Source: Juglans regia (Eukaryota > Streptophyta > Magnoliopsida > Fagales > Juglandaceae). From it: DNA of 64,000 bases. The position numbers were made by a program, and so were the translations under genes. Where the stretch lies: positions 2,497,001 through 2,561,000 of the forward strand of contig NC_049912.1 in assembly GCF_001411555.2 (NCBI RefSeq), read 5' to 3'. The notes under the pieces are model-generated. The model worked only from the letters and a program-made list of their open reading frames with translations. It was not told where the DNA came from and made no database searches. Shown one piece after another: positions 22,330 through 34,969 of this stretch. The number at the start of each line of letters is the position of its first letter. Within the stretch, counting starts at the first letter, position 1.

Positions 22330-23700
22330 AATGAGCAGTACAAAGGTTGTCCCAAGTGCAGGAAGATGTCACGTAATAATTAAGAATAAATTCCTAAATC
22401 ATCTCCTCAAGGAAAGTTACTTGAAATCAAACTTGTTTAAAATGATGAAAATATTCACAAAGAGAAAATAAAAGTGGTGATATGTGCAATGAATGCAAGA
22501 GTGCAACGGAAATGAAAAGGGCACTAGTCGTGGACTAGATTCATGTTTTTAGATTTTTTTGAGTGTCGAAATGAAATATAAGAGACTAACAAATTAAAAT
22601 TAACAATCAAGAAATCAACTAAGCTAAACAATTTCAATTAATCAGAAAATTTATTAATAAAACCGAAATTAAATAAGTCTTAATGAACCTAATATGCAAT
22701 GAAACTAAAATATTAACAAAACTAAATTAAGAACTAAGCTAGATTAGAAAATAATTAATTCAATATGAGCTGAAAATTGAAAAATTCCAAAATCAAAATT
22801 CTAGGGTTTATCCTTGTACTTAAATCATAATTTTTTAAAATCAATCCATAATAATTGTAATGTCTATTTAATGGAAACTTAAAGAAGTTAGAAAAATAAC
22901 TAACATTAAGTAAATAAACAACAAATAAAATGCTCAAAAGTTTCAACCAAATATCTCAAAAATACATCATAAACTTTAAACTAAAATTAAATAAATATTA
23001 AAGAGTAGAAAGAACAAACCAAATGAATGGAGATGGAAGAGGTAGGCAATATAGGAGGTTGGGCAGCGGCAGTTAGACCCTTCAAGGTTTTTCGACGGCG
23101 CTGCTGTATGCGTCCAAACGAAATATAAGAATTCAAAAAAATCTCCTCGGTTGCGTCCGTCTCCTCACGAAAGAAAAAAGAATTCAAAACTCCCGTGCCT
23201 TTTTACGACTCTCAACCAAAGTGAAAAGAAAAATAAAACTCCTACTGCGCCCTTAGGTTTCTCCCTCTGCAAAACTGAAAAAAACCCTTGCTTTTTTCTT
23301 TTCTTTCTTTTGCATGCGGCGTGCGTGAGTTTTGTGAAACTAAAAACACTTTTTTTTTTTATAAATAAACTCCAAAGACCCTCACGTTTGGCTGCTCCCT
23401 TTTATGCATGCGTTTTCTTTTTGTGCATCTTTCTTCTAACTTTTTCTTTTTTTCTATTTAAGCATCAGTGCATTTTGGCCTATATATAAAAAATAGAAAT
23501 TAGGAAAAAAATAAAATAAAATGAAAAAATAAAATATAAAAAATGTATTGTGCATGTGAAAAAATATTACCCAATTAAATCACAAGGTGTAAAATTAAGC
23601 ATAAACTATGCTATAAATCAATTTAAATCACAACTTCGATTTAAGCCTCTTAACTATTTTTCCATTTAAAACCAATAATAATGTCATGAAATAATTGAAA
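22330..23700. other. Possible retroelement remnant without coding domains
   Basis: Positions 22330-22400 (caaaggttgtcccaagtgca) through 23480 have the feel of a large non-coding LTR-element interior: A-rich text, then a GC-richer block at 23030-23420. No protein domain is seen and the ORF at 23151-23489 is low-complexity. Weak call. Confidence 0.25.
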
Positions 23701-23858
23701 TATGTGAGTTCTATATGTATAAAATATGCAATAATTCTACTCAATCACAACTCACAGTCACTTCTCATTTTAAGGGAGGAACCACTCACTAGAGGATTAA
23801 TGAAACTTGCCACTAGAACCACAATTTTACCTTATTTAGTGCCTAGAGGTTTTTTTTT

Positions 23859-24240
23859 TTTTTAATCACACATTTCCTCTTTGCAGATGATTTCTTGTTA
23901 TTTACTAAAAGATTGAAAAGAAATTTATCTACTCTTATGGGATTCATATCTAAATATGAACAACCATCAGGCCAAAACATAAATCATCACAATAGAGCTT
24001 TTCTAATTCATAAAAATGTCTCTCGAGTTAGAAAGCAGTTGATAGCTTCAAATATTGGTTTTGTAGAAGGTTCTATTATAACAACCTATTTAGGGACTCC
24101 CCTATCTTATGGTAATTAAATTACCTAATAGTTGTTATGAACCTCATATTTATAAGATTAAAAAAATGTAGCTGGATGAAAAAGTATATTACTATCTATG
24201 GGAGGAAAACTAACTCTAATCAAATTAGTGAAGTCCTCTG
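23859..24240 (+). pseudogene. LINE reverse-transcriptase fragment
   Basis: Translated + strand gives the palm-region pattern of plant L1-type LINEs: ADDFLLFTK, then ISKYEQPSGQNIN, a TYLGTPLSYG block, and after a frame change LSMGGKLTLIKLVKSS. Stops and frame shifts separate the blocks, so it is dead. Both ends are lost. Confidence 0.75.
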
Positions 24241-25052
24241 TACCCAAGGACGAAGCCATGATTTATGTAAAGAGGGAGCTATAGGATATATAAAAATTTG
24301 TATATAAAAAAATTTAAAAGATTACTTAAAAGCGTGTATAAGTATATTATAAGAATGATGAATGCTATGCATCGGTCACTATTCACTCTCTCACCCCACA
24401 CTTATAGTTTTTTCATAGGTTGTGGGGGTGTTTTTCATAGGATTTGAAGGTATTTTTGATAGGGTGTGGGATTTGAAGGTATTTGAAGGTATTTTTCTAT
24501 AAGAAGTTTCAAGTTTGAATGTAAAATAAAAAATAAAAAAAAAAGAGCATTTAACATGCTAATTAATCTTAATGTTTTTTCAACAATTAAAGATTATTAA
24601 TTATCACATTTCTTCTCAATATAGACTAGCAAATAATTTATAAGAAAGTCGTCATTTATTTTGTTTCAAAACCTTATATCGACAATACTAAAAGCTGAAT
24701 AAGTTCATTCTATTTTTATTTCAAAACCTAATCTTAATAACGTTAAAGTTTTTGGCTTGTCCATAATGTTCAACTTAAATTTTCAAAATAAAACCTAAAG
24801 AAAAAGACACGCGAAAAGTCATATTATGATATCCAAAACTAATTATTGAAACGTACTTACAACATAATAATCAAATTAAAAACATTTGAGTTTACAAGAT
24901 GAATCCATGAGCATATATATGATTTATGGAGAATAAAATATATTTGAGGTTAAAAAAACTCAGATATAATACTCTTTTAATTTTTTTATTTTTACATAAT
25001 TTAAAATTAAATTAAATTAATAAAAAAAATGTCATAATTTTTGGGAGGGCTT
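24241..25052. other. AT-rich spacer between LINE fragments
   Basis: It contains short direct repeats of gatttgaaggtatttt near 24440-24500. Otherwise it is AT-rich with no gene signal. Confidence 0.35.
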
Positions 25053-25690
25053 TTTTTTTTTTTTTCGAAGAGCCGAGGATTGCCTATCCAAGACTAAGAG
25101 TGACCCCGTCTCAATTTTATTTATATACTCTCACTTATGACGGATGAAAACCGTAGTTACAGACCGACACCTAGGATTACAAGATAAGCAAAAAAGTTCT
25201 GAAACAATGTGTCAAAAAGGCCTAGAAGCCTCTGACCAAAAAAATAAAACAAACCAAGGCGAACAAAAATACGAGCACAAAACCACACCTACAAAAAAGA
25301 CGTTAACATAACAAAACCAGAAAATAAAATCTTACCAAACCAACACGTCGACCAAACGCCACATGAGGGATGACGCTAACAGCAATGCAAAGATGAGAAA
25401 CCCAGTATATCCAAGTGAATTAATCCTCGAAGAATCCCAGGCGTATCCCCGATACTATTACATTCTGTGTTAAGACCAGCCGCACCACTACAAGCCAACC
25501 AGTCAGCAACTTTGTTTCCCTCATATAAACGTGATGAACTACGCAAACCATAGAATCCGTAAGGGCAAGAATATCCCTCCAAAAATCCTCAAGTACCACA
25601 CGCCATATCTCCGCTTATTCCACCACGAGATCACCATTTGAGAATCTAATTCAATTTTCACAAAATTAATCCCCACATTTACGCGATCAA
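25053..25690 (-). pseudogene. 5'-truncated LINE insertion (RNase H tail plus poly(A))
   Basis: The poly(T) run at about 25050-25066 on + is the poly(A) tail of a minus-strand insertion. Upstream on that strand come RNase H-like blocks: ELDSQMVISWWNKRRYGVWY and, in another frame, EGNKVADWLACSGAAGLN. These are typical of the C-terminal RNase H domain of plant LINE ORF2. Frameshifts show it is decayed. Confidence 0.75.
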
Positions 25691-26137
25691 TACCAGTGCA
25701 TATTTTATCAATTTTAGCTCTTCCAAAGAAAGTTATTGAAGTTATTCATGGAGATTTTTCAAGTTTTTTATGGGGGTGATTATGTGGATCATGTAAAGGA
25801 AAAATAGATATCTTCGAAGAAAATAGCCAGACCTATTTAGGAAGATAGTGCTGATATTCAAAACCTTTCTTACATTTTGAAGGCTCTTCAATGTAAACAA
25901 GCATGGAAAGTTATTATTGGTGACTCTCCTTAGGCAAATTATATGACGCAAAAGTACTTATCAAAGGTTGTTGCGATTGAAAATGTGGTGCCAAGACTTT
26001 TAGACTATCATATCCGGAAGTGATCTATTTGTCATATTCTCATTGTCATTGATCAAAAAAGCGAATGGTCGGTGAACTATGGGTCAATTAACTTCTAATA
26101 TGAAGATTTGGAGAGGAACACATTCTCTAGCAAATAA

Positions 26138-26350
26138 GCTTCATTTGTTTTCACAACTTCTCTCAACTCATCTCATCTCATCTAGTCATAACAACTTTCT
26201 CAAGTTTACACACAAAATAAAATAAGCAATTCAACTTTTTCAAATTTTAAAATAAAAATAATACTAAAAAAATATATTATAAAAATATTTTATTTAACTT
26301 TTAACTTTAATCTCAACTCCTCTTATCTAATCTGCGAAAACAAACGAGGC
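26138..26350. mobile_element. Tourist-like MITE
   Basis: Starts GCTTCATTTGTTTTCACAAC and ends GAAAACAAACGAGGC. The terminal inverted repeat and A-rich internal text match the better-bounded copies at 27009 and 46434. It lies inside the decayed LINE. Confidence 0.7.
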
Positions 26351-27008
26351 ATTCATTTATTGTTGTTTCCCATTCACTAAAAATTAAAGACATATGTTCG
26401 AGCTCGGGTTGGAGTGATACAAAGTTGCTTTCATTGGGAGGACGTCCCTTATTATGTGAAGTCATGAAATGCCTTGTCAAGCTTAAACTTGGAAAGGACT
26501 GTAGAGTTTGGAAACATATCTCAGATTATTCTTTCACAACAAAGTCAACATGGAATATCATTAGACAATATCATCCAGAATTTGTTTGTGCTAAATGCAT
26601 ATGGAATCCTTTGTTAACTCTAAAGATTAATTTGTTTGTGGAAGTTGTGGCATGGTGTGGCTTCAGACTTGAAAATATACACAAGCTTGTGATATTCCTT
26701 TTGTATCTTAGTGTAGTTGTTGTAAAAAAGACTTCAAAAGTGAAGCATATCTATTTTACTTTTGTTCTCTAACTAATGAGGTTTGGGCTTATTTCTTTAA
26801 CTGTTTTGGAGCCTCCTCCCTTTGCTCTAATTCATGGAAACAAAAATGTTAATGTTTGTGGTCTTTTTTTAAAGAATCAAATCATATTCACATTATTGTT
26901 TCTTTGGTTCTGTGTCTTATACTATGAGAGGTCTGGTTAGCTAGCTTGGAATGCTGGTAGATATGAAGACTCTCCAAAAACAGTTGCGCAACTGTGCAAA
27001 AAGATTAA

Positions 27009-27208
27009 GGTCTCGTTTATTTTCACAGTTATTCTCATCTAATCATTATAACTTTTTCAAATTTTCACACAAAATAAAATAAACAATTCAAAAATTTCAA
27101 ATTTCAAAATAAAAATAATATTAAAAAAATATATTCTAACAATATTTTATTCAACTTTTAACTTTCATTTCAATCCATCACATTTCATTTACGAAAACAA
27201 ACGAGGCC
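27009..27208. mobile_element. Tourist-like (PIF/Harbinger) MITE with TAA target duplication
   Basis: A 200-bp element, GGTCTCGTTTATTTTC to GAAAACAAACGAGGCC, flanked on both sides by TAA (27006-27008 and 27209-27211). A 3-bp TWA duplication and GG/CC-ended inverted repeats are the marks of PIF/Harbinger MITEs. It is the best-defined member of the commonest MITE family in the window. Confidence 0.85.
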
Positions 27209-27652
27209 TAAAGCTTGGTTGCAGGAGCTAAATTTATTGGTTAGGCCTCTAAAGCCTGCACCAAAGTTAGCAGAAGCGTATTGGGCCTAAAGCTTGGTTG
27301 CCACTTGTGGGGGTGGGATTAGAAATCATGATATTAAGTTTGATTATGATTTTTCTTGCCATCTAGGTCATGGGACAAACATTTTTGCTGAGCTTTATGC
27401 TTTGAAATATGATTTATTCTTATGCTATCAATTGCAAATTTTAGAATTAGTAGTGGAGACAAATTCTTTTCCTCCTAGGTTTAACAAAAAATAAGAGCCT
27501 CCTTGAAAGTATTTTGAAATGTGGACTGACATACTTAATATCCATTCTTTATTTCCTTTTGAATTAATTCATACCAACAGAGAAGGGAATAACTTGATTG
27601 ATGCTTTAGCAAATTTAGGAGTTTCTAGTGTAGATGCTTCTTTTTACCTCAG

Positions 27653-28386
27653 GGGAGGTTTGGGGTATGAGATGAGACGTAAAATTCTCATCTGATCTCA
27701 TTTTATCTCATATGATCTTATTCCTAAACATGATTTAAATATAAAATTTTCTAACTAATCATTACAAAATTTTTAAACTAATCTTTACAACTTTTTCAAA
27801 TTTTCAAATAAAAAATAATTCTAAATTTTTCAAATCTCAAACAAAAATAATATTATAAAACTATTATTGCAATATTTCAACTTTATAATATTTTTTATTC
27901 AACTTTTTTTTCTCTCATTTTTCAAAATTTAAAAAACACTCAACTCAAACTATCTCATTACTATTCACAAAATTCTCATCACATCTCACTCCTCAAACCT
28001 GTCCTCAGTTTTCACTTACCAAACACATTTAGGGCTCATTTGGAGAGTGAGATGTGATGAGAATTTTGTGAATAATAGTGAGATAGTTTGAATTATGTAT
28101 TTTTTTTTAGATTTTGAGAAATGAAAGAGAAAAAATTGAATAAAAAATATTATAAAGTTAAAATATTGTTAGAATATAGTTTTATAATATTATTTTTATT
28201 TGGGAATTTGAAAATTTTGAATTATTTTTTATTTTTTTTTCCGAAAGTTTGGGAAAGTTGTAATGATTAGTTTGAAAAAATTGTAATGATTAATTTGAAA
28301 ATGTTTGTATTTGAATTATATTTGAGAAGTATGTGAGATGAGATGAGATGAAAATTTTGAGATGAGATCTATTTCTAAACAAGCCT
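27653..28386. repeat. Pair of related MITEs in inverted orientation
   Basis: Left copy about 27653-28006 (AGGTTTGGGGTATGAGATG ... ACTCCTCAAACCT). Right copy 28032-28386 (GGGCTCATTTGGAGAGTGAG ... AACAAGCC). The facing halves are near-complementary: ctattcacaaaattctcatc on the left against gatgagaattttgtgaatag on the right, about 50 bases apart. They can fold into a long imperfect hairpin of about 330 bp per arm. Confidence 0.75.
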
Positions 28387-28529
28387 TTATATGACATATA
28401 TGTTTTGGATAAAACAAGACTTCCTCATTTTAGACATTAGTTTTATACTTTTTTGTTATGATAGATAGCTTAAAATAATTATTGTATAGATTAGTTTTTT
28501 AGTGTTGTAAAAATTAGTGATTTGACAAG

Positions 28530-28990
28530 AACACCAAATACAGCAACACGTACCAAGATTGATTCAAAAAATCATAAACAAAGACACAACCAGATAGAAA
28601 ATAAGAGAATAGAACGAAAATACCAAGAACACGAAGATTTAACATGGTTCGACCCTTTCAGATCTACATCCACAGAGGGAACTGGGTAGAGATCATTTTA
28701 TTTAAGCTTCAAATCGCAAGGATGTATAGGTTACAAGATTCAGGCCACCAGAATGAGCTTAAGTCTCTTTGATCTCTTACGACTACAGTAGCTATAACAT
28801 GCGTTTTATAAGGCTGACTTATATCAATAGTCCTAATGCATCTGATCAAAACATGTGGCCATCTAATAACCGATGGATTACAAGCAATGAATTAGAATTA
28901 TCACAAAAGGACAAAGAAAACAATAGGCATATAGTCACTTCTTTGACCATTAGTTACAAGACTTAATAAAAATTACAACTTTATCCTTCT
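28530..28990 (-). mobile_element. Copia-like LTR fragment
   Basis: The segment atggttcgaccctttcagat, with an adjoining ctacatccac stretch, reads as the antisense of a sequence type I associate with plant Copia LTRs. No coding domain or partner LTR is present. Ends are approximate. Confidence 0.4.
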
Positions 28991-29023
28991 AAATACAAAT
29001 TGTTGACACATTAGCATCACTTA

Positions 29024-29223
29024 GAGCAGGTTTGGGGTACAAGACAAAATATAAAATTCTCATATCATCTTATCTCATCATTACACATTTTTTAAATCTC
29101 CATACAAAATATAATAAGCAATTCAACTTTTTCAAATTCCAAAACAATATTAATATTAAAACATAATATTTTAAACACTAAAACAAAACATAAAATTCTC
29201 ATCTCACCCCCCAAACCTGCCCT
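29024..29223. mobile_element. MITE, GCAGGTTTGGGG family
   Basis: Inverted ends GAGCAGGTTTGGGG and CCCCAAACCTGCCC with an A-rich core. TTA precedes the left end (29021-29023). It belongs to the family of the pair at 27653-28386. Confidence 0.7.
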
Positions 29224-30436
29224 GAATATATGAGTTTTGCAAGAACTTTGGTTTCATAATTTATGTAAACCCAAAGCTCTTCTCTCGTTTGTAAAAAGTA
29301 TTAATCCGCCATAAAATAGGATTATTAATATATTTGGGAGTTGAGAAAAACTTGGGACCGAATGAATTTAAAAAAGGTTTTCGCACTAGCCAATGATAGT
29401 GTGCCATGGAGGCACTCTAGGAAAAAAAATGTTGGAGCCGCGTCCACCCAATCCCCTATCTTTCCTCCGAGTCTCTCTCCCTCCCCTGCCTCAGTTCATT
29501 TACATGCAACCCTCATTTCTGAAAATACCCTATAAGATTTTCTAATGGAAAAAAACCCTATAAGATCAACACGAAACATTGTTTAATTAAAGAGAAAGCT
29601 TGATTGAGAAAGAGATAAATGATTAAAAAGGGTCTTATTGCAAAACCTTATTAGCAAGAAAACATAATTTCATTGGTAATAACTTATCGTTTTCAACCAA
29701 TTCAAATTTTTGGGTTGAGCATTTGCAACAGTAAAGTACTTTCGTTTCCATTATGGCATTTAGTATACATGCAGGGAAAAAGGTTATCAGCCCGGTCGGC
29801 GACAGAGTTGGCCATGAAACATATATAGGCCATTATGATGGGGCCTTGGACTAGTCGTCACGATCCAAATATTGTAAAATGGAGAAAGAACCCATTTATC
29901 CACCACGTTTATTCATCATTTATTTATCAAATGATTTACTTAATAAAAAATATAATAAACTTAAACTTAAATTAAGGTGGCCAGTACTGACATTTAGGTG
30001 GCTTGCACGGTTGCATGCACCCACCAAATGGTCCAAATGTCACATTGCATGTCAAGGTGCATGTCCACAGCACCCACGTAACACTCGACACTCTTAAAAC
30101 ACGACTCGTGTTCTCTGACAATATTCTACGTGTCACGATGTAGAACGAGGATTTTTGGTAGTTTGTGGAAATTAGACCCGGATTGGTCCCTTAGAATCGG
30201 ACAGCATTGCTCGACCGAGTCTTTTCTAAACTTGAAGATACAGATACAGCAGCTTGATTGTCATTCAGTTTTTTGGCACTTAATTTTAACCGATCGAAGC
30301 ACTATAAAGATCCAAATTACGAGGCAAACGATGAATTGGGCTCTCAAATCAAGTCAAACATACCCGCTCAGCGTCGACTCCGCCTCATAACGTAAGCCGT
30401 AAAGCATCTGGCATCAGATTCCGGAAGGTCACAACC
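29224..30436. promoter_or_regulatory. Upstream region of the 94-residue protein gene, with ABRE and TATA box
   Basis: ACGTGTC (30128-30134) is a good abscisic-acid response element. ACTATAAAG (30301-30309) is a likely TATA box, 130 bases before the ATG. Short ORFs at 29341-29535 and 29879-30097 show no recognisable domain. Confidence 0.5.
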
Positions 30437-31926
30437 ATGGCTAGCAGCCAACTTGAGCGTAAGCATGACAAGGACACCTCCGGCCAGAACCCAAATGAGA
30501 AACTTGGGTTTGTGCTCTTGTTTTTTATTTATTTAGTACCTACATGAACATTTGTTAGTTTTAGTCTTGTGGGATAAATTTATATATGTTGTTGATGCGT
30601 TTGAATTTGTGGTAATTCATGTGTTTGGAAAGGGACGTGATGTCTCATTCGTTTGGCGAGGGGTATGCCACCAGATCGGATGACGAAGGATTTGGAGGGA
30701 TATATGGAGGGAACCAGTCTTTTCCACAGTCACACACCGAGCAGAACAAGCGTATCCATGAAAATCACCCTGGTAAATCCCAACTACAATGTCGTACCCT
30801 AGCAAAAGAAATGCTTTAGTCACGTAATTAAAGAAAAAAAACAAAATCACAAATATTTTAAAAAATAAATTCATAAATATTTACAAAAATAACTTCATAA
30901 ATTGAACTAGTTTTATGTGGTGAATTAATAAAATTATTTTTATTATAAAGTATTTAGAATTTATTTTTAAATCTTTTTAGAGTTCTAGCACGACGGTCTA
31001 TAACAATATTGTCAAAGGCATATAGACTAACGGCATAACACCCAACACCCAAATCTCTAAAATGGAAGTTTTAGGTTTGATCCCCTCATCGAAAAATATA
31101 TATATATATACTTTATTATAATAAGTAATTATTTAATTGTGAATAGTAATTTTATTATTTTTCTGTTAATTTTTCTTATTTTTTCGTTAAGTTTGTTAAG
31201 TCTTGTTTTATCAAAAAATCATTAAAATCCTTAATCATTTGATGTGTAGCTCATTTGTAAAATTTAATGAAAGATCATGTTTTATCAAAAGGCTCTTAAT
31301 ATTAAATTAATAATATTTTATTATTATATAGAGAGTAAATAGATAATCCAATAGAGTAAATAGATTGTTTTTAATCTTAATTTTTTTTACCTTTCTTTAA
31401 TCTTGTATTTTCTTTTTCCAAATAAATAAGCTACTAACTTTTACACTTTTTTTTATTTAAATCATTATGTCGAGTGCATATCCCGGAGATAATGCACCCG
31501 TGTTGTTCCCTAATATATATATATATATATATATATAGAGCGATACTACTCTATTCGATACTACTCTATTTGATGTTTATTTATAGTACTAACTATTTAA
31601 ATGAAAATGAATTTAAATTACGATACATGATCAGCTTTAATTTGGAATTTATAATGAATAGCATTTATCTATATATAATATCTAACTTCATGATTAAAAT
31701 TGTAACTAATAATATTATTATTGAAAATTTGTTTGTAATATTTACTTATTTGTCAAGTAAATGACGCTCCATTTAAATTTCCACAGCTTTGTTTGTAAAT
31801 TTTCTGTTTCTTGTCTAAACTCTGATTTGCATATCTGGAATTGTACCTGAAGCTTACGACAAGACGCAGGGAAGCGAAGTGAAGGAGAAGGAAAAGGCAC
31901 GAAACCAGACCAGCGCAAAGTCGTAG
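30437..31926 (+). CDS. Small hydrophilic conserved plant protein, three exons, function unknown
   Basis: Exons 30437-30507, 30633-30772 and 31853-31926 join in frame to 94 residues. The start is MASSQLERKHDKDTSGQNPN, the middle holds SHSFGEGYATRSDDEGFGG then IYGGNQS, and the end is AYDKTQGSEVKEKEKARNQT plus SAKS. It is rich in charged residues, Gly, Ser and Gln, with no signal peptide, membrane segment or cysteines, so it looks cytosolic/nuclear and largely disordered. Donors are GGGTTTGTG and CTGGTAAAT; the third acceptor is CCTGAAG. The exon 2 acceptor (GGAAAG) has a weak pyrimidine tract and is the least certain border. I believe this is a small conserved plant family but cannot name it. 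The composition and the upstream ABRE recall LEA-like stress proteins, which is inference. TA and GA microsatellites lie in intron 2 (31511-31538) and just after the stop (31937-31978). Confidence 0.75.
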
Positions 31927-31935
31927 ACGTACAAG

Positions 31936-31978
<43 letters not shown>

Positions 31979-34052
31979 AATAAATAAATGTAATGGTCTA
32001 AAATCTTGGTTCCCCAATGGCCAATCACGTACGAGATCAGCTGTTAGAGCTGATGTCTCTCCTAATTTATTTCCGTAGTCTATGCGGTAACCTTCCTTGG
32101 GAAGGTTTTGTTTTTGTTTTTATTTTTTTAATAATAAGATCTGGTTTTATATTACTTAATTATTTTTTTTGTAATATTGCTAGTACTCCTGTGATTTAAG
32201 CATTACTTAATTATTCGTAATAAAAAAGATCTTATACAGCTATCTTTATTCCTCTGTTAGTTGGATGGTCTATTTTTTTATTTATTTTTTATTATTGATA
32301 AAAGACAACCAGTGGTTTCAATACACCTAATAAAGCAAGAGCCATCCAATACATCGTCGACAACATGATTAAAACATAAGTAATATTAAATACAATTATG
32401 AATTAGGAAAGAATCAGACGCTCATTTTGAAAAAAATAAAATTTATTATTAAATAATTATTATTTTTATGTAAATTTCAAATTTATTTATTTTTTTAAAA
32501 AGAAATATACATATTCTTTAATTACAAATATCATTTTTTTTAAATAATTCATCAACAAATAAAATTAAGTAATACATCAAAATCAAAGTTGCTGTCAGCT
32601 GTAGCACTCTGCCTCCTTGCTTTTTCGAGTGGAAGGGGTAACAGAATAATTTAAGAAGGATAATGATTCATATATAATTCTTTTTACTTAATTTTTTATA
32701 ATCATATTTTAAAATAATATTATTTTTATAAAATAATTAATAAAAATATCCCACATTTAAAACATACATGTTGTATAAAGATTTGTAAAAAGAGTGATAT
32801 GTCTATTATTTTCTATTTAAGAATAGAGAAATGATAAAAGAATAATAGCGGAAGCTAAGGGGAGGTTTAGATACAAAAAGATTTTTAAATCATCTCATCA
32901 TTACAATTTTATTAAATTCTTATACAAAATATAATAATCAATTCAAATCTTTTAAATATTAAAAATATAATATTCTAATAATATTTTATTCAATTTTTAA
33001 TTTTGATCTCAACTTATCTTATTTTAACTCATTATTCAAAATTTTCATTGATAATTCTGATATATTGATTCCAAGATCAGGGACGGAACTAAAATTTGGT
33101 ATCTGGGGGGTGATCGGCAAAGTATGCGGTATGTGTCAGCATAAGTAATATGTACTTTTTGCACGTGACTATATAAAAAAAAATCATACGTCATAAAATT
33201 ATACAATTTTTCTCGATTTACTCAAATTTTTCTAAACTTTAAGAAAAATTTATAGATTAAGAATAAATTTGAAAAAACATCTAATAATGTAAAAGTCATT
33301 AGATTTTTTATTGTATAATTGTATTACTATTAATAAGTGAAAAAAAAAGCATATGAATAACTAATAAATTCTTCACAAAAGAAAATAAATTCTTTACATA
33401 CTCTCTATCTCTCTAGAAATGTCTTATCAATCATCTAGCTAGATAAATTTGCTACCTCTCACGTGCAAGAATCTTCCAGATTTGTTTTAACTATTAGATA
33501 AACTCTCTTAAAACTTCCAGCTAGTTAATTGATTAATATGTAGTTAAAAACATCTCAAAGGTTGTAAAGGAAGATTATATACACTATACAGGTGATACAC
33601 AAGAAATTTAATGAAGTCGAGAATGACCCAAATGAAAAATAAAAAATAAAAAAATTGCGTAACTATATATGTAAACTCAGAAAGACAAGAAAAACTTGTA
33701 TGATATCATTTAAAAAATATATTTTTATAATATTAAATTTTAATTTTAATTTTAATCTCAAGATGTCATCTTATATATAAAAGGGTGCGGCTACAATGCC
33801 GCCCCATTTTGACCGCTGGGCTTACCGCCCAGCGTAAAATCTCTTTTTTTTTTTTTTTTTTTTTTCACATTTTTTTTATATATTTAAATATACTTAAAAA
33901 AAAAAAATACATCAATATATTTAAAATCACTTTCTTAATCATTAAGTCAAAAAAAAAAAAAATTTAACCAGTAATCAAATGGAGGTGTCACTTTGGGGAG
34001 GCAAAGTAGTGTTTCTATATGTAAAAACAAACGAGAGGAGGCGGGAGAACCC
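31927..34052. other. AT-rich spacer with MITEs
   Basis: A microsatellite of TA then GA repeats lies at 31937-31978. A MITE of the GAGGTTTGG family lies at about 32859-33055 (TAA before it). A second MITE-like element is at 33783-34012: gcggctacaatgccgcc at one end, a long T run, ggggaggcaaagtag at the other. No gene is supported. Confidence 0.45.
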
Positions 34053-34379
34053 GGAGAAGTGAGGACTACGTAATGAGCTGTGTTTCACGAGATCAATACC
34101 AAGAAGGACTCCTAATATGCGTGCGAATAACGCACAATGACGTGTCGAAACAAAGGTAGTCTGATATTATCCGTCGATTCTAAGGTCTTTGTCCAATCTC
34201 AACCGTTCATTTCACTATATATTGTCATCAACCACGGGTGGAATTGGAAGATCCTTCGAGCTTATCCCAAGCGAGAAAAGCGCCTGGCTTTCTTTCTACG
34301 CCTCTTGGTCACCTGCGCGCCCCCGTTTTCTCATAATTCCCTTGCAGATCTCTTCCTCGAGGCTTCCCTGCCTTGCATC

Positions 34380-34433
34380 ATGTTCTCGAATTCGGCTAGG
34401 TCGCTTAGGGAGCCACACGCTGATGGCCGGTAG
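34380..34433 (+). CDS. 17-codon ORF in exon 1 of the RNA locus, copy A
   Basis: MFSNSARSLREPHADGR, identical at nucleotide level in copy B (48622-48675), 86 nt before the exon 1 donor. This is the only ORF starting with ATG that is perfectly preserved in both copies. It may be translated or may simply sit in a slowly changing stretch. Confidence 0.3.
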   Translation: MFSNSARSLREPHADGR

Positions 34434-34969
34434 AAGACTGTGAACCGATTGACTCTATTAAAATTCTGGTCTGAACTTCGATAGGTCGAGGATCTTCTTT
34501 CTGAGCGATCTACTTCAAGGTTTGTTTGCGGATATCACTTTTTTCTTGTGATGATTCTTCTTCTTTATGTTTTGAATTCTTGGTATCGCTTCGTAGTTTA
34601 TAAAGATACCTTCTTGGCCTTTTTGCTTTTGTTTTTGTAGATCTCTAAAATGATCGCTTCAATTTACGGGATCCGCTTCCGTTTCGATTGTAGGGTCTGT
34701 TCATCGATTGATTTTCTTTGACTAAAATTCCTCGCCTATGTAATGTTTTGTTGCGGTGATTTTATTTTATTCGTTTTCTTGGAGGCAGGCGTGGCGTTCG
34801 TCCGGAGCCAAATTTTCAGGTTCGGTGTCTGAGAGTTATGGGAAGGCTTGCTGGTCCCCACGAAGGCGCTGGATCTGTCGGGGCGGGATTGCGGAGATGA
34901 TGTTATGAAGATCAATTGTGGCAGATCGTTCCATGTAACTTGTTGATGTAAATGGATGTATAGGATAAT

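Larger units (their letters stand above)
25690..27655 (+). pseudogene. LINE ORF2 C-terminal remnant with two MITE insertions
   Basis: The + strand carries, in order, the thumb/connection segment (ALQCKQAWKVIIGDSP), a zf-RVT block (FTTKSTWNIIRQ...KCIWNPLLTLKINLF) and an RNase H block (GGGIRNHD, FAELYALKYDLFLCYQL, then REGNNLIDALANLG in a shifted frame). Stops and shifts make it non-coding. Tourist-like MITEs interrupt it at about 26138-26350 and 27009-27208. Confidence 0.75.

Noticed and set aside
23151..23489. 112-codon ORF as a membrane protein
   Set aside because: It is low-complexity Phe/Leu/Lys text from T-rich and A-rich DNA, inside a probable retroelement remnant.
34137..34443. ORFs of 84 and 98 codons in exon 1 of RNA copy A as proteins
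   Set aside because: They begin in promoter sequence before the likely start site, and indels break both frames in copy B.
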